Origin: Diacronema lutheri | Lineage: Eukaryota > Haptophyta > Pavlovophyceae > Pavlovales > Pavlovaceae | Length of the DNA: 64,000 nucleotides | NCBI GenBank assembly: GCA_019448385.1 | Contig: JAGTXO010000021.1 | Span: 372,001 to 436,000, forward strand | Reading direction: 5' to 3' | Shown here: one piece after another, positions 1 through 9,791 of the stretch | Layout: each line of letters starts with the position of its first letter | Position numbering within the stretch: position 1 is the first letter of the stretch | Program-made: the position numbers and the translations under genes | Notes under the pieces: generated by a model | The model's input: the letters and a program-made list of their open reading frames with translations, nothing else | Database searches by the model: none | What the model was told of the DNA's origin: nothing

Positions 1-2
1 TC

Positions 3-911
3 CTCCCGTCCGCCGCCGCGTGCTGCGCCGCGTGCCGTGCGCACCGCGCTGCCGAGGAAGCCGCCGGGCGCGTAGGCCGCGGCTGCGTGCTGTGGGTCTT
101 TTGCGCGCGGGCGGGCGGGTGCGGTGGTGGGCAGAAGGCGGGCGCGTGCTGGGGCAAGCGCAACGAGCGCGAGCACGATGGCCCTTCACCGCGCGTGCGC
201 GCGCGCGGCGCGGGCGTGCCGTGGACGTCGGGCGCCGCGTTCACCGACGCCGAGGCGGCGGCCGCGTTCGCGGCGGAGCGCGCGGCGCTCGCGGCGGTGG
301 CGGAGCGGCGCGAGCGCGTGGGCAACCCGCGCGTCTTCTTCGACGTCGAGATCGACGGCACGCCGAGCGGGCGCGTCGAGTTTGCGCTGTACGCGCGCGA
401 ATCGCCGCGGCACGCCGAGAACTTTCGAGCAATGTGCACGGGAGAGCGGGGCGGGAAGAAAACGTTTGAAGGCATGCGCTTCTACAGGATCATCGACCGC
501 TTCATCGACCAGGCCGGCGTGAACGGCGTCAACTCGATCTGGGACGAGCCGTTTGACGACGACCCGGCCGGCCTCGCGATGCGCCACGACCGCGGCGGGC
601 TCCTCAGCTCCGCAAATTCAGGGCCCGATTCGAACACGGGCCACTTTTCAATTGTGGTCGCGCCGGCGCCACACCTCGACGGGAGCTACACCATCTTCGG
701 CGAGGTCGTCGCTGGGATGGAGGTCGTCGCCGCGATCAACCGGCTCGCCCTGCCCCGGCTGCCCGGCGTGGCAGGCAGCGCGGTCGTCGTGCGCGCCGGG
801 TGCGTGCGTTCATGCGAGCCGCGACCCGACGTGCGGCCAAAGTGCGCGACGCGCGGCACGACCGAGGCGACGGTGCAGGGGCGGCGCATTGTGCATCCGT
901 GCGTCGACTAA
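3..911 (+). CDS. Cyclophilin-type peptidyl-prolyl cis-trans isomerase, 5' end outside window
   Basis: Catalyses cis-trans isomerisation of prolyl bonds (cyclophilin family). The domain runs from about 321 (NPRVFFDVEIDG) to about 800. It shows FYRIIDRFIDQAG, matching FHRIIPGFMCQGG of cyclophilin A and keeping the catalytic Arg and Gln, then GLLSSANSGPDSNTGHFSI and LDGSYTIFGEVVAGMEVV. The tryptophan of the cyclosporin-binding WLDG motif is His here (HLDG), so cyclosporin binding may be weak. The frame is open to the left edge and has no ATG before the domain, so the true start, or an upstream exon, lies outside. A GTAG-to-CAG stretch near 72-133 could be an intron. The stop is at 909-911. The roughly 30 residues after the domain are Arg/Cys-rich and not recognised. 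Confidence 0.85.
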   Translation, partial: LPSAAACCAACRAHRAAEEAAGRVGRGCVLWVFCARAGGCGGGQKAGACWGKRNEREHDGPSPRVRARGAGVPWTSGAAFTDAEAAAAFAAERAALAAVAERRERVGNPRVFFDVEIDGTPSGRVEFALYARESPRHAENFRAMCTGERGGKKTFEGMRFYRIIDRFIDQAGVNGVNSIWDEPFDDDPAGLAMRHDRGGLLSSANSGPDSNTGHFSIVVAPAPHLDGSYTIFGEVVAGMEVVAAINRLALPRLPGVAGSAVVVRAGCVRSCEPRPDVRPKCATRGTTEATVQGRRIVHPCVD

Positions 912-1226
912 GCCGCTCGCCTGCCGCGTGCCGCCGCCCTGCGTCCGTCCCGTCCGTCGGCGGGCGACGGCGCGACGCGGGCTGGTGGGACGAGAGCGGG
1001 ACGGAGTCGTCGTCGCTCCACTCGCTGCTCGCACGCACGTGCGCAGTGACTCCACCGGGAAGCAGCTCGGCTCAGCCCGTCAGACGACCGAGTTTGCCTC
1101 TGACTGAAGTCAAGGACTCCAGTCAGAGAAAGGGTCCAGGGGACGTGGGCGCACCTTTGTCCCGCCACGTGCGAGGAGGCGGGAGGCGGCCGTGCATGCG
1201 AGAGGGGCCGGAGGTGCTGCGCCGCG
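912..1226. other. Intergenic spacer between cyclophilin and C2H2 genes
   Basis: GC-rich spacer of 315 bases. The open frames across it are compositional shadows. I see no repeat, RNA gene or clear promoter motif. It should contain the promoter and leader of the downstream zinc-finger gene. Confidence 0.4.
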
Positions 1227-2855
1227 ATGAAAGCCCGCCGGCGCACGGAGGACGCGGGCGACGAGCGCGGGGAGGAGGGCGAGGGTGAGGATGTGGAGGA
1301 CGGCGCGCCGCGCTCGCCCGCCGCCGAGCCCATCGATGACGACCAGCGGATCTACCGGTGTGAGTACGCCGGGTGCAACCAGCGCTTCAAGCACTCGAGC
1401 GCGCTCAATCGGCACCTGCGGCGACACACGGGCGAGCGGCCGTACGCGTGCGCGCACCCAGGTTGCGGCAAGGCGTTCCGCGAGTCGGGCGCGCTTGCGC
1501 TCCACGAGCGCGTCCACACGGGCGAGCGGCCGTTCGCGTGCCTGTTTGTCGGCTGCGGCAAGGCGTTCAAGGCGTCGGGCGCGCTCAGCCGGCACGGGCG
1601 CGTGCACACGGAGGAGCGGCCGTTTGCGTGCGAGTTTGCGGGCTGCGGCAAGGCGTTCAAGGACTCGTGTGCCCTCACCGTCCATCGCCGCGTCCACACG
1701 GGCGAGCGACCATACGCGTGCGAGTTTGCGGGCTGCGGCAAGCGCTTCAAGGAGTCCGGAACGCTCAGCCGGCACGAGGTGCTGCACGCGCGCAAGCAGT
1801 GCGGCCAGCTGTCGCGGCGCGAGGCGGCGTCGGCCGCTACACTCGACGCCCAGGCCGACGCGGCCGCCGTGCTTCTCCCGTTTGCGCTCGGCCAGCCGTT
1901 GCCGGCCGCGCCTGCCGCGCTCGGCTACACGATCGGCACGCCCGTCGCGTCCGCTGCCGCCGGCGCGGCGGGCGCGGGTGGCGGCGTGAGTGCGCCGGCC
2001 GGCGCGCGGTCGTGCGCGCCCGCCTCCTTTGCGCCCGCGCCGCCGCCGCCACCGCCGCCGCCGCAGCTGCCGCCGCCGCCGCCCGCGCAGCCACAGCCTC
2101 CGCACCCGCTGTCCACACACGCGTACATGTACGCCGCCGAGACGCGACAGCCGGGCGCGCGCCGGCCCTTTGCCTCCGCCGGCGGCGCCGGCTTCGCCGG
2201 CCCTACGTCGCTGATGTACGCGACGAGCAGCGCGGACGTCACCTTGCCGCTCGTCAGCCAGCCCCTCGGCTCGCCAGCGTCCGGCCCGCCGCAGCAGTCC
2301 GGCCCGCCGCAGCAGTCCGGCCCGCCGCAGCAGTCCGGCCCGGCGCAGCAGCCGCAGCCGGCGCCGAGCGCGACGTCCGCCGGCGTCGCGGTCGATGCGC
2401 TCGGCGCGCCGGCATGCTGCGCGTGGCCCGAGCGCGCGCCGGTGGCCGCGCAGTCGGCCGCGCAGTCGGCCGCACAGCTGCCGGTGCAGCGCCGCCCGCC
2501 CGGACTCGACGAGGAGACGGTGCCCGGACTTGACGAGGAGACGGCGGCAGCGGCGGCGGTGGTCGCGGCGGCTGCCGCGAGGGCGGAGGAGCAGGCGCGC
2601 GCACAGCATGATGCGGCGGCCGCGACGTGCGCGTCGATCGCGTTCGCCACGCCGGCGGTGGCGCCGCAGCCCGCGGACGCCGGCCTGTTGCGTGGCATGC
2701 TGCGCTACCCGCCTGGCGCGCCGGGCGCTGCGCCGCGCGCCGGCTACAGCTGCGTGCAGCCGGCTGGTGCGTACCCGCCGCCCTCACCCACGCCGACGGC
2801 GCACTGCCCGCCGCCGACGCCGCACTTTTGTGCGCTGCCGCCCGCGACGTCATGA
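1227..2855 (+). CDS. TFIIIA-like C2H2 zinc-finger protein with five fingers
   Basis: A 542-aa protein, probably a nucleic-acid-binding regulator. Five contiguous fingers of the form C-x4-C-x12-H-x3-H lie at residues about 45-67, 75-97, 105-127, 135-157 and 165-187. They are joined by canonical HTGERP-type linkers (HTGERPYAC, HTGERPFAC, HTEERPFAC). The four-residue C-x4-C spacing with GCGKAF cores is typical of TFIIIA/ZAP1-like fingers. The N-terminus is acidic (GEEGEGEDVEDG). The C-terminal two thirds is low-complexity Ala/Pro/Gln, with a tandem SGPPQQ repeat near 2278-2350 that may be an activation region. ATG at 1227 is the first in frame and gives the acidic leader. No intron is needed. 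Targets cannot be inferred. Confidence 0.9.
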   Translation: MKARRRTEDAGDERGEEGEGEDVEDGAPRSPAAEPIDDDQRIYRCEYAGCNQRFKHSSALNRHLRRHTGERPYACAHPGCGKAFRESGALALHERVHTGERPFACLFVGCGKAFKASGALSRHGRVHTEERPFACEFAGCGKAFKDSCALTVHRRVHTGERPYACEFAGCGKRFKESGTLSRHEVLHARKQCGQLSRREAASAATLDAQADAAAVLLPFALGQPLPAAPAALGYTIGTPVASAAAGAAGAGGGVSAPAGARSCAPASFAPAPPPPPPPPQLPPPPPAQPQPPHPLSTHAYMYAAETRQPGARRPFASAGGAGFAGPTSLMYATSSADVTLPLVSQPLGSPASGPPQQSGPPQQSGPPQQSGPAQQPQPAPSATSAGVAVDALGAPACCAWPERAPVAAQSAAQSAAQLPVQRRPPGLDEETVPGLDEETAAAAAVVAAAAARAEEQARAQHDAAAATCASIAFATPAVAPQPADAGLLRGMLRYPPGAPGAAPRAGYSCVQPAGAYPPPSPTPTAHCPPPTPHFCALPPATS

Positions 2856-3048
2856 GCGGGAGGGGGGCATCCGCGCTTGTTGTGAGACTAGCCTTATAAG
2901 GACTACTTAAAAAATGGCGCGCCAGACGAATCTTGGGCCCTTGGCTCCGGAGTCGGGTGTGGGCGCCGTCGGCCGGACTGGCCCGATTTGGAAGACTGTA
3001 ATTTGTGCAAAGGGCCGGACTGGTGGTTTTGACCCGCGCATCACCCGA
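2856..3048. promoter_or_regulatory. Upstream region of the first LHC gene
   Basis: A 193-base spacer, less GC-rich than its surroundings, with CTTATAAGG and TTAAAAAATGG near 2892-2915. It is unrelated to the sequence upstream of the second LHC copy, although the two coding units are almost identical. The promoter role is inferred from position only. Confidence 0.35.
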
Positions 3049-3056
3049 CTCCGACC

Positions 3057-4000
3057 ATGCTCTCGCTCGTCACCGCCGCCCTCGCCTTCTCCGGCACCGC
3101 CGCGCCGATCCGCGGCAGCTCGTCGGTCGAGATGGCGGCCAAGAAGATCGCGCCCAAGAAGATCGCGCCCAAGATGAAGACGGTCGCCAAGGTCGCGTCG
3201 TCGAGCGCCTACGCGAACGCGCTTGGCGTCATCGAGCCGACCGGGTGAGCGTGCACCGATTGCGCCTCCGCACCGCGAGCGCCCCTCGCCCGCCCCGGTC
3301 ATGCGCGTGCCGGCGTGAGCGTAGCCACGCTCTTAGCGGTGTTTGCTGCGCCACCCCCCACGCCTCGATTCTCAACAACCCCTGCGCCCCGCCCTGCCCA
3401 CCTTTGCACCGCCTGGCGTGCCCTCGCGCGGCGTAGCTTCTTCGACCCGGCGGGCCTGTCGAACGGCATTGACCAGGCGACGTTCGACCAGTACCGCACG
3501 GCCGAGCTCAAGCACGGCCGCGTCGCGCAGCTCGCCGTCCTCGGCTACATTGCGCCGGAGATCTACCGCTTCCCGGGCGACATTGCGCCGGGCATCACGT
3601 TCGCGTCGATCCCCAACGGCGTCGCGGCGATTGACGCCATCCCGGCGCTCGGCTGGGCGCAGATCATCTTCCTGATCGGTGCGCGCGCGCGCGCGTCTCG
3701 TTGCGTGCTCGCGCAGCCACCTGCGGCCCCCGTCCTTCGATAGATTTGGGGTTGACGCAATCGGCACCCGCCCCCACAGGCGCGGTCGATTACTGGGGCT
3801 TCCTTGGCGACTTTGACGCGGGCAAGCCCGACCTCGCCCCGGATGAGCTCGAGAAGCGCCAGCTGCAGGAGCTCCAGCATGGCCGCCTTGCCATGCTCGC
3901 CTTCCTCGAGCTGCTCCGCCACGACTCGCAGAACTACGTCAAGCCCATGTTCGACGGCCTCGACCACATGATCACCGGCCTGCCCTTCCTCTACAACTAG
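3057..4000 (+). CDS. Fucoxanthin chlorophyll a/c-binding light-harvesting protein, copy 1
   Basis: Plastid antenna protein of the LHC superfamily, binding chlorophyll a/c and carotenoid in the thylakoid. Three exons, 3057-3244, 3437-3678 and 3780-4000, join in phase to 651 nt (216 aa plus stop). Introns are GTGAGC...GTAG (192 bp) and GTGCGC...ACAG (101 bp). Both generic LHC motifs are present: ELKHGRVAQLAVLGY (helix 1) and ELQHGRLAMLAFLELL (helix 3), with a hydrophobic helix 2 region near IPALGWAQIIFLIG. The N-terminus MLSLVTAALAFSGTAA is a signal peptide, as expected for a complex plastid, followed by a transit-like stretch with a repeated KKIAPK. The length is normal for the family. It is followed 409 bp later by a near-identical copy. 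Confidence 0.95.
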
Positions 4001-4409
4001 AGGCGCCGCGCGCTCAAGGGCAGCCGGGCGCCGCGGCGGCGCGCTCAGGCGGCATCGATGCTAGCCGCTTGCCGCTCAGTCAACATCGGGGGCGTGCGGG
4101 CAGCTGGTGAGCAAGCATTGAGCGTGCGTGCAGCGACAAAGGCCGAGCTGAGTCCAGCCGGCTGGCACGCGCACGCCCAGCGGATCTGCCGGCAGACCGT
4201 GACCTCGTCAGCATTGCATGCAGTCGCATGTAGGCGTACAGCTGTGGTATTATGAATCGACCGACGAGTCGGATCGCATGCGCTCGACGCACGGACCGAC
4301 AAGCCGACACCCGCTCACTTGGTAACCGTCGATCTCGGATCGGCAATGCGGCAACGGCCGCGGGCAGATTAAACTTGCTATTTGGCGCATATATTCTCCG
4401 ACCCCCACG
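4001..4409. promoter_or_regulatory. Spacer between the two LHC copies
   Basis: The first about 107 bases (to 4107) are the 3' flank shared with copy 2 (5354-5460). The remainder, 4108-4401, is unique and should hold the promoter of copy 2. It contains a lower-GC stretch near 4360-4400 (ATTAAACTTGC, GCGCATATATTC). I see no open frame that looks coding. Confidence 0.4.
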
Positions 4410-5353
4410 ATGCTCTCGCTCGTCACCGCCGCCCTCGCCTTCTCCGGCACCGCCGCGCCGATCCGCGGCAGCTCGTCGGTCGAGATGGCGGCCAAGAAGA
4501 TCGCGCCCAAGAAGATCGCGCCCAAGGTGAAGACGGTCGCCAAGGTCGCGTCGTCGAGCGCCTACGCGAACGCGCTCGGCGTCATCGAGCCGACCGGGTG
4601 AGCGTTCACCGATTGCGCCTCCGCACCGCGAGCGCCCTTCGCCAGCCCCGGTCATGCGCGTGCCGGCGTGAGCGTAGCCACGCTCTTGGCGGTGTTTGCC
4701 GCGCCACCCCCCACGCCTCGATTCTCAACAACCCCTGCACCCCGCCCTGCCCACCTTTGCACCGCCTGGCGTGCCCTCGCGCGGCGTAGCTTCTTCGACC
4801 CGGCGGGCCTGTCGAACGGCATTGACCAGGCGACGTTCGACCAGTACCGCACGGCCGAGCTCAAGCACGGCCGCGTCGCGCAGCTCGCCGTCCTCGGCTA
4901 CATTGCGCCGGAGATCTACCGCTTCCCGGGCGACATTGCGCCGGGCATCACGTTCGCGTCGATCCCCAACGGCGTCGCGGCGATTGACGCCATCCCGGCG
5001 CTCGGCTGGGCGCAGATCATCTTCCTGATCGGTGCGCGCGCGCGCGCGTCTCGTTGCGTGCTCGCGCAGCCACCTGCGGCCCCCGTCCTTCGATAGATTT
5101 GGGGTTGACGCAATCGGCACCCGCCCCCACAGGCGCGGTCGATTACTGGGGCTTCCTTGGCGACTTTGACGCGGGCAAGCCCGACCTCGCCCCGGATGAG
5201 CTCGAGAAGCGCCAGCTGCAGGAGCTCCAGCATGGCCGCCTTGCCATGCTCGCCTTCCTCGAGCTGCTCCGCCACGACTCGCAGAACTACGTCAAGCCCA
5301 TGTTCGACGGCCTCGACCACATGATCACCGGCCTGCCCTTCCTCTACAACTAG
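4410..5353 (+). CDS. Fucoxanthin chlorophyll a/c-binding light-harvesting protein, copy 2
   Basis: Tandem paralogue of the gene at 3057-4000. Exons are 4410-4597, 4790-5031 and 5133-5353. Every boundary is displaced by exactly 1353 bases from copy 1, so there is no indel between the copies. The protein is identical except for Met40, which is Val here, in the basic KKIAPK region before the mature domain. The LHC motifs ELKHGRVAQLAVLGY and ELQHGRLAMLAFLELL are unchanged. About half a dozen base changes are visible in intron 1 and essentially none in intron 2 and exon 3. This points to a very recent duplication or ongoing gene conversion. It should be co-translationally targeted to the plastid like copy 1. 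Confidence 0.95.
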
Positions 5354-5570
5354 AGGCGCCGCGCGCTCAAGGGCAGCCGGGCGCCGCGGCGGCGCGCTCA
5401 GGCGGCATCGATGCTAGCCGCTTGCCGCTCAGCCAACATCGGGGGCGTGCGGGCAGCTGGGGGGCCACGCCGTGTGCGCCACGGCGAAGGGGAGCCGGCC
5501 GTCGACCGCACGCAATTTGCGCTCGGCTCGAAAGGGACTTGGAAAAACAGCCTGTTGCACGCTCAGTGAG

Positions 5571-6833
5571 TCACCTGGCCTGCTGGCCATCGCCATCGGC
5601 CTCCGTGCACAGGCTCGTCGTACCGCTCGCGAACACACGACCGTCGCCGTACAGCCGCTGCACGCGCACCATCCGCGACGCGGCCGGATCGTCACCACCG
5701 ACGAGCGCAGCCCCGCTCTCCGTCATCGGCGAATCACCGTTGTCGACGTGCCCCATCCAGCCGAATGATTCGCCGCCTTCAAGCAGCGCGCCAAACTCGG
5801 TGGCGAACGGCGCACCGCGCGCGAGCGTCGACGGCGCGAGCACGTAGCAGCCGTTGGGCAGCAGCAGCATGCGCGGAGCGGTCGGGTCTGTGCCGCTGGC
5901 AAAATCTATCGCCTCAAAAGACTCGAATTCACCCGCGTGCTCGCGCAAGATGCCGGTCGTGCTGATCGCGTCGAGCGGCTCGCCGGCGAAGGAGGCGAAG
6001 CCGAGCCGCCGGCCCACGCGAGAGCCGCCGTCCCACGTGAACCTCACCGACGCCTTGAACACGTTGACTGTGAAGCGCCCGAAGCGCGCCGCGCCGCCGG
6101 CGCGCGCGTCCGCCGGCGCGCGTGCGCGCGCCTTGCCGCCGCCACCGCCACCCGCGCCAAAGCCGCGCGGCGGTGCGCGCTCGGGCTCGGCCGGCGCGCG
6201 CTCGGGCTGGCGCACGCACGCGTCGCCGCGCCACTCGCCGAGCAGCGAGTAGACAGTGCACGTCGCGGCCGTCGCGCGTTCGGCCGTCGCTTCCGCTTCG
6301 CTCCCGGCGCTCGCGCGGACCTCATCGAGGAGCAGCACGTCGAGGAGCGCGTCCGGCGCGGGTCGTGCGTCGTCCATCTCGGCATCGGTCGCTGGCGTCT
6401 CGCTCGGCCCGTACCGCAGCAGCAGCCGCAACCGCGCGTCGTCCCGCCACGCGATCGAGTGCTCGATCACAAACTCGCTCGCGCCATCCGCGCCCGGCGA
6501 GAAGAGCGACGTGAACGCGCAGCCGGCCGGATGGTCGTTGGAATACGAGCCGTCCAGGTCGACGTCCGCGCGCTCGTCGAATGTCGTCTCAAACTCGCAG
6601 CTGCGCGTGCCGTCGAGCAGCGAGGCGCGCGTGCTGTACGTGCACGGCCGCGCGGCCTCTGCGTGCGCGACGACGAAGCGCGCCGCGGCGGAGCGCGGCT
6701 CGGCGGTGCGCGGATCGATGCGGACCGCGCGTCCGCGCCACTGGCCGAGGTTCATCTTGGTGAAGTCCGTCCATGGCGTCTCCACGACCGCACGCGCGCC
6801 GCTCGCCAGCAGCAGGAGGCACGGGGCACGCAT
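5571..6833 (-). CDS. DUF3598-like protein, probably secreted or plastid-targeted
   Basis: A 420-aa protein when started at the first in-frame ATG (6833); the open frame extends upstream but without ATG. The N-terminus MRAPCLLLLASGARA is a signal peptide-like leader. WTDFTKMNLGQWRGRAVRID resembles the start of DUF3598, a cyanobacterial/plastid-lineage domain related to lipocalin-like phycobilin lyases. The C-terminal MLLLPNGCYVLAPSTL and FATEFGALLEGGESFGWM match its other conserved block. The middle (about residues 230-270) holds a Gly/Arg/Ala-rich insertion. Function is not established for the family, and a lyase-like or pigment-associated plastid role is only an inference. The gene lies tail-to-tail with LHC copy 2. 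Confidence 0.6.
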   Translation of the reverse strand: MRAPCLLLLASGARAVVETPWTDFTKMNLGQWRGRAVRIDPRTAEPRSAAARFVVAHAEAARPCTYSTRASLLDGTRSCEFETTFDERADVDLDGSYSNDHPAGCAFTSLFSPGADGASEFVIEHSIAWRDDARLRLLLRYGPSETPATDAEMDDARPAPDALLDVLLLDEVRASAGSEAEATAERATAATCTVYSLLGEWRGDACVRQPERAPAEPERAPPRGFGAGGGGGGKARARAPADARAGGAARFGRFTVNVFKASVRFTWDGGSRVGRRLGFASFAGEPLDAISTTGILREHAGEFESFEAIDFASGTDPTAPRMLLLPNGCYVLAPSTLARGAPFATEFGALLEGGESFGWMGHVDNGDSPMTESGAALVGGDDPAASRMVRVQRLYGDGRVFASGTTSLCTEADGDGQQAR

Positions 6834-7235
6834 GGCCGCGCGTTTCGCGCGCTTTCCGTGGACTTGGACAACGCGCGTACCGCGAGGACGACGAGTCGGC
6901 GCGCTGCGCTTGGCGGCCGTTCGCCGGCGGCGTCGCGTCGACGCTTGGCGCACGCCGAGAAATCCTGGGCGCGACGAGCGGCTGACGCGTTGGCTGCCCG
7001 GTGCGCGTACGCGGTGCAGCGTGAGCAGCCCGCACCAGGTGCGCCTGAAGCGCGCGCGCGTCTGGCCGTGGGCCCCTGGCCTTGCTGAAGCGGGCAAGGG
7101 CCACGGGCTGCGCGGGCCCCGGGCACGCACTGTGGCAATCACTCATCACTACTGGCAGGCCCCGCGGCAGGATGAGAAGGCGCGCTCGTTGTGCGCAGCG
7201 CCCATCACACGCGCAGCGCCAGGCGCGTGCACATT
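6834..7235. other. Spacer between two minus-strand genes
   Basis: About 400 bases between the end of the TFIIIC-like gene and the start of the DUF3598-like gene. The open frames here lack ATG and look like compositional shadows. It presumably contains the promoter of the DUF3598-like gene. No repeat was seen. Confidence 0.35.
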
Positions 7236-9760
7236 TCACACGGCGCGGGTGCAGCGGCTTGAGCACAACGGGCATACACCAACGTCGAGCCCGCCGCCGA
7301 GCAGCGCGCGCAGGCCGTCCGACAGCTCCCACGCCGACACGCTGCGCGCGCACACTCTGCACGCCCACGCGCGCGCGTCGCCGAGCGGGCGCAGCGTCGC
7401 GGCGCACAGCTCGGCGCGCCCGACCGGCGCGTCCGCCTGCGTGCGTACCTCGCCGTGCGCGCGCAGCGCGCAGCGCGCGCGCCCGCGCTCGTCGCCGCAG
7501 CGTGCATACGTGCGCGCGGCGAGCTCGAGCAACGCGCCCGCGTGCGCGCGGGAGAGTGCCACACCGCGGACGCGCCGGACGGGCGCGTCGGGCGGTGCGG
7601 CCGCCACGTTGACCTCGAGACGCCCCTCGTCGCCGTCGTGCACGTCGGCGTCGGCGTCGGCCGCAGCACCATCCGCATCGTCGTCGCTGGCGCCGTCGTC
7701 GCTGGCGCCGTCGTCGCCGTCGCTGGCGCCGTCGCCGTCGCCGTCGCCGTTGCCGCGCGCGGCCCACGCGCGGCGCGCGCCGCGGGCGCGCAGCGACGAC
7801 GGCCAACGCGCGCACGCGAGCGCGGCCTCGCGCACGTCCGCTGCGCTGGCGGCGACCGCGGCGGCTGCGCCGAGGCGCTCGTGCGCGGACAGGACGAGCG
7901 CGACTTGCCCGGCGATCGCGCGCAGCACGAGCATGTCGCACGTGCTCTCAAGCCGAACGCCGTCGGCGCCAAGCGCGTGCGCCCCGGGCGGCGGTTGGGC
8001 GCGCGCTGCGGCTGTTCCCGCGTTGCCGCCGCCGCCGCCGCCACCGCCACCGCCACCGCCACCGCCGCCGTCGATATCGGGTGCGCGCGCCGCGTGGCCA
8101 CGGCGCCAGCGCGGCGCACAATGGCCGCACGCGCCGCAGCCGCGCAGCGCGCTCGCGCCCGTCGGCGCGCCGAAGGCGCCGCGCGACGGCGCATCGTGCA
8201 CGTCTCGAGCGCGCGCCACCGCCACGTGGGCGTGATTGAAAAGGGGCGGCGCGGCGCGCGCGGCGGCCGCGCTGCCCGCCGCGCCGCACGCGAGCGCGCG
8301 CAGGCGTAGCAGCAGCTGCAGGCACGGCCGCTCACGCGAGCGCGCGTCGATCAGCTCGCGCGCGCTTGCCTCGGCGCGCGCGCCCGCGCCGGCGCCGGCG
8401 CCGGCGTCGGCGCCGGCGTGCGCCGGCGCGGCGCGGCGCGACGCGACGGCGAGCGCGTCGTGCACGGCGTCGAGCGCGGCACGCACCACGGGGCGCAGCC
8501 GTTGGGCGACGACGTCCGCCGCGCAGCCGAGCGCCGCCTCGCCCATCTCCTCGTCGTAAAAAGCGCCGAGCAGGGGCCATGCTGAGGCCACGCGTCGCTC
8601 GGCCTCCGCTCCGCGCGCAGCTGTGGCCACGTGCGCGGCCGCCGCCGCCTCCGCGCGCGCCTGCACCTCCTCGCCCGCCCGCGCGAGGAAGTGCAGCCAC
8701 AGCGTGCGCGCGAGCGGCTCAACGGAAAGCGCGCCACCGCCGCCCAGCCCGCACGCGCGCGCGCGCGACGCGCGCGCCGCCGCATCCGCGCACGCTGCGC
8801 GCAGCGCGCGCTCGACGCTCGCGCGCGCGTCGGCGGGCGCGCTCAGCGGGTCCGCCGGCGGCGTGAGCGGCGCGCGGCGCGTACGTTGGTGTGCGCACAC
8901 GAGCGGACTCGTCCAGAGCGCGAGCGCGCATGAATCGGTCGCTGCCTCGCCCACGAGCCGCTTGCCGACGCGCGAGATCAGACGGGCGCTCGCGAAGATT
9001 CCGGAACCGCCCGATGGGGCGGCCGCGAGCCCAAAGATGCGATGGAGCGGGTCGCGCGCGCGCAGTAGCGCAAGGCGCTCGAGGCGAAGCGGCTGTGCGC
9101 GCGCCGAGCGCGGCGCGCGCACGCGCCACAGGAGCAGCTCGCCACCGAGGCCGCCGCTCACGAGCAGCGGCGCGTCGGCGCACTCGTCGACGGCGGCGCG
9201 TCCGGCCGCGCCGCCGCCGCCGCCCTCGCCGCTGCGCAGGCCGGCGACGCCGAGCGCGCGCGCGCGCGCGCCGGGCAGTGCGCACGCGACGCTCACCGCT
9301 GTCGCGTTCAGGCATTCAACGCTGGTGAGCATAGGCGCGCGCGCGCCGCGCCGCCGCGCGTCGCGCGCCTCGACCGGCCGGTCGTCCGCGCCGAAGCAAC
9401 TGGGCACGTCCGCCGTGGTGAGCGTGCCGCTCCACGCGTCGTACGCACCGATCTGTGCGCCACGCGCGTAGAAAAGCCAACGCGCGCCCACGCAGAAGAG
9501 GCGCGAGACGAGCGCGCCCGACGGCGGCAGGATCGTGCGGCACGGCGCGCGATCCGGCAAGCCACCTCCGGCGGCGAGCGCGACGCGCAGCGGGGCGTCG
9601 AGCGCGCCGCCGGCAGCCGACGCACCGTCGGCCGTTACCGATGCGCCGTCGGCCATCGTGGCCGTTACGCGCACGCTCAGCGTGATCGCGCGAATGGCGC
9701 CATCCTCGCCGCCGCAGTAGACCAACCGCTCGCACGGCTCTGCACGCGCACCGAGTGGCG

Positions 9761-9791
<31 letters not shown>

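Larger units (their letters stand above)
3049..5460 (+). repeat. Direct tandem duplication carrying the LHC genes
   Basis: Two units, 3049-4107 and about 4402-5460, are direct repeats of roughly 1.06 kb with a fixed offset of 1353 bases. Homology starts just upstream of the ATG and stops abruptly at GGCAGCTGG (4107 and 5460). The sequence 5' of each unit is unrelated. Confidence 0.9.

Noticed and set aside
1110-2609. Large minus-strand frame opposite the C2H2 gene
   Set aside because: It is antisense to clear zinc fingers and is Arg/Leu-rich shadow sequence.
4388-4395. CATATATT as a TATA box of LHC copy 2
   Set aside because: It is only about 15 bases before the ATG, too close for a TATA box with a normal start site.
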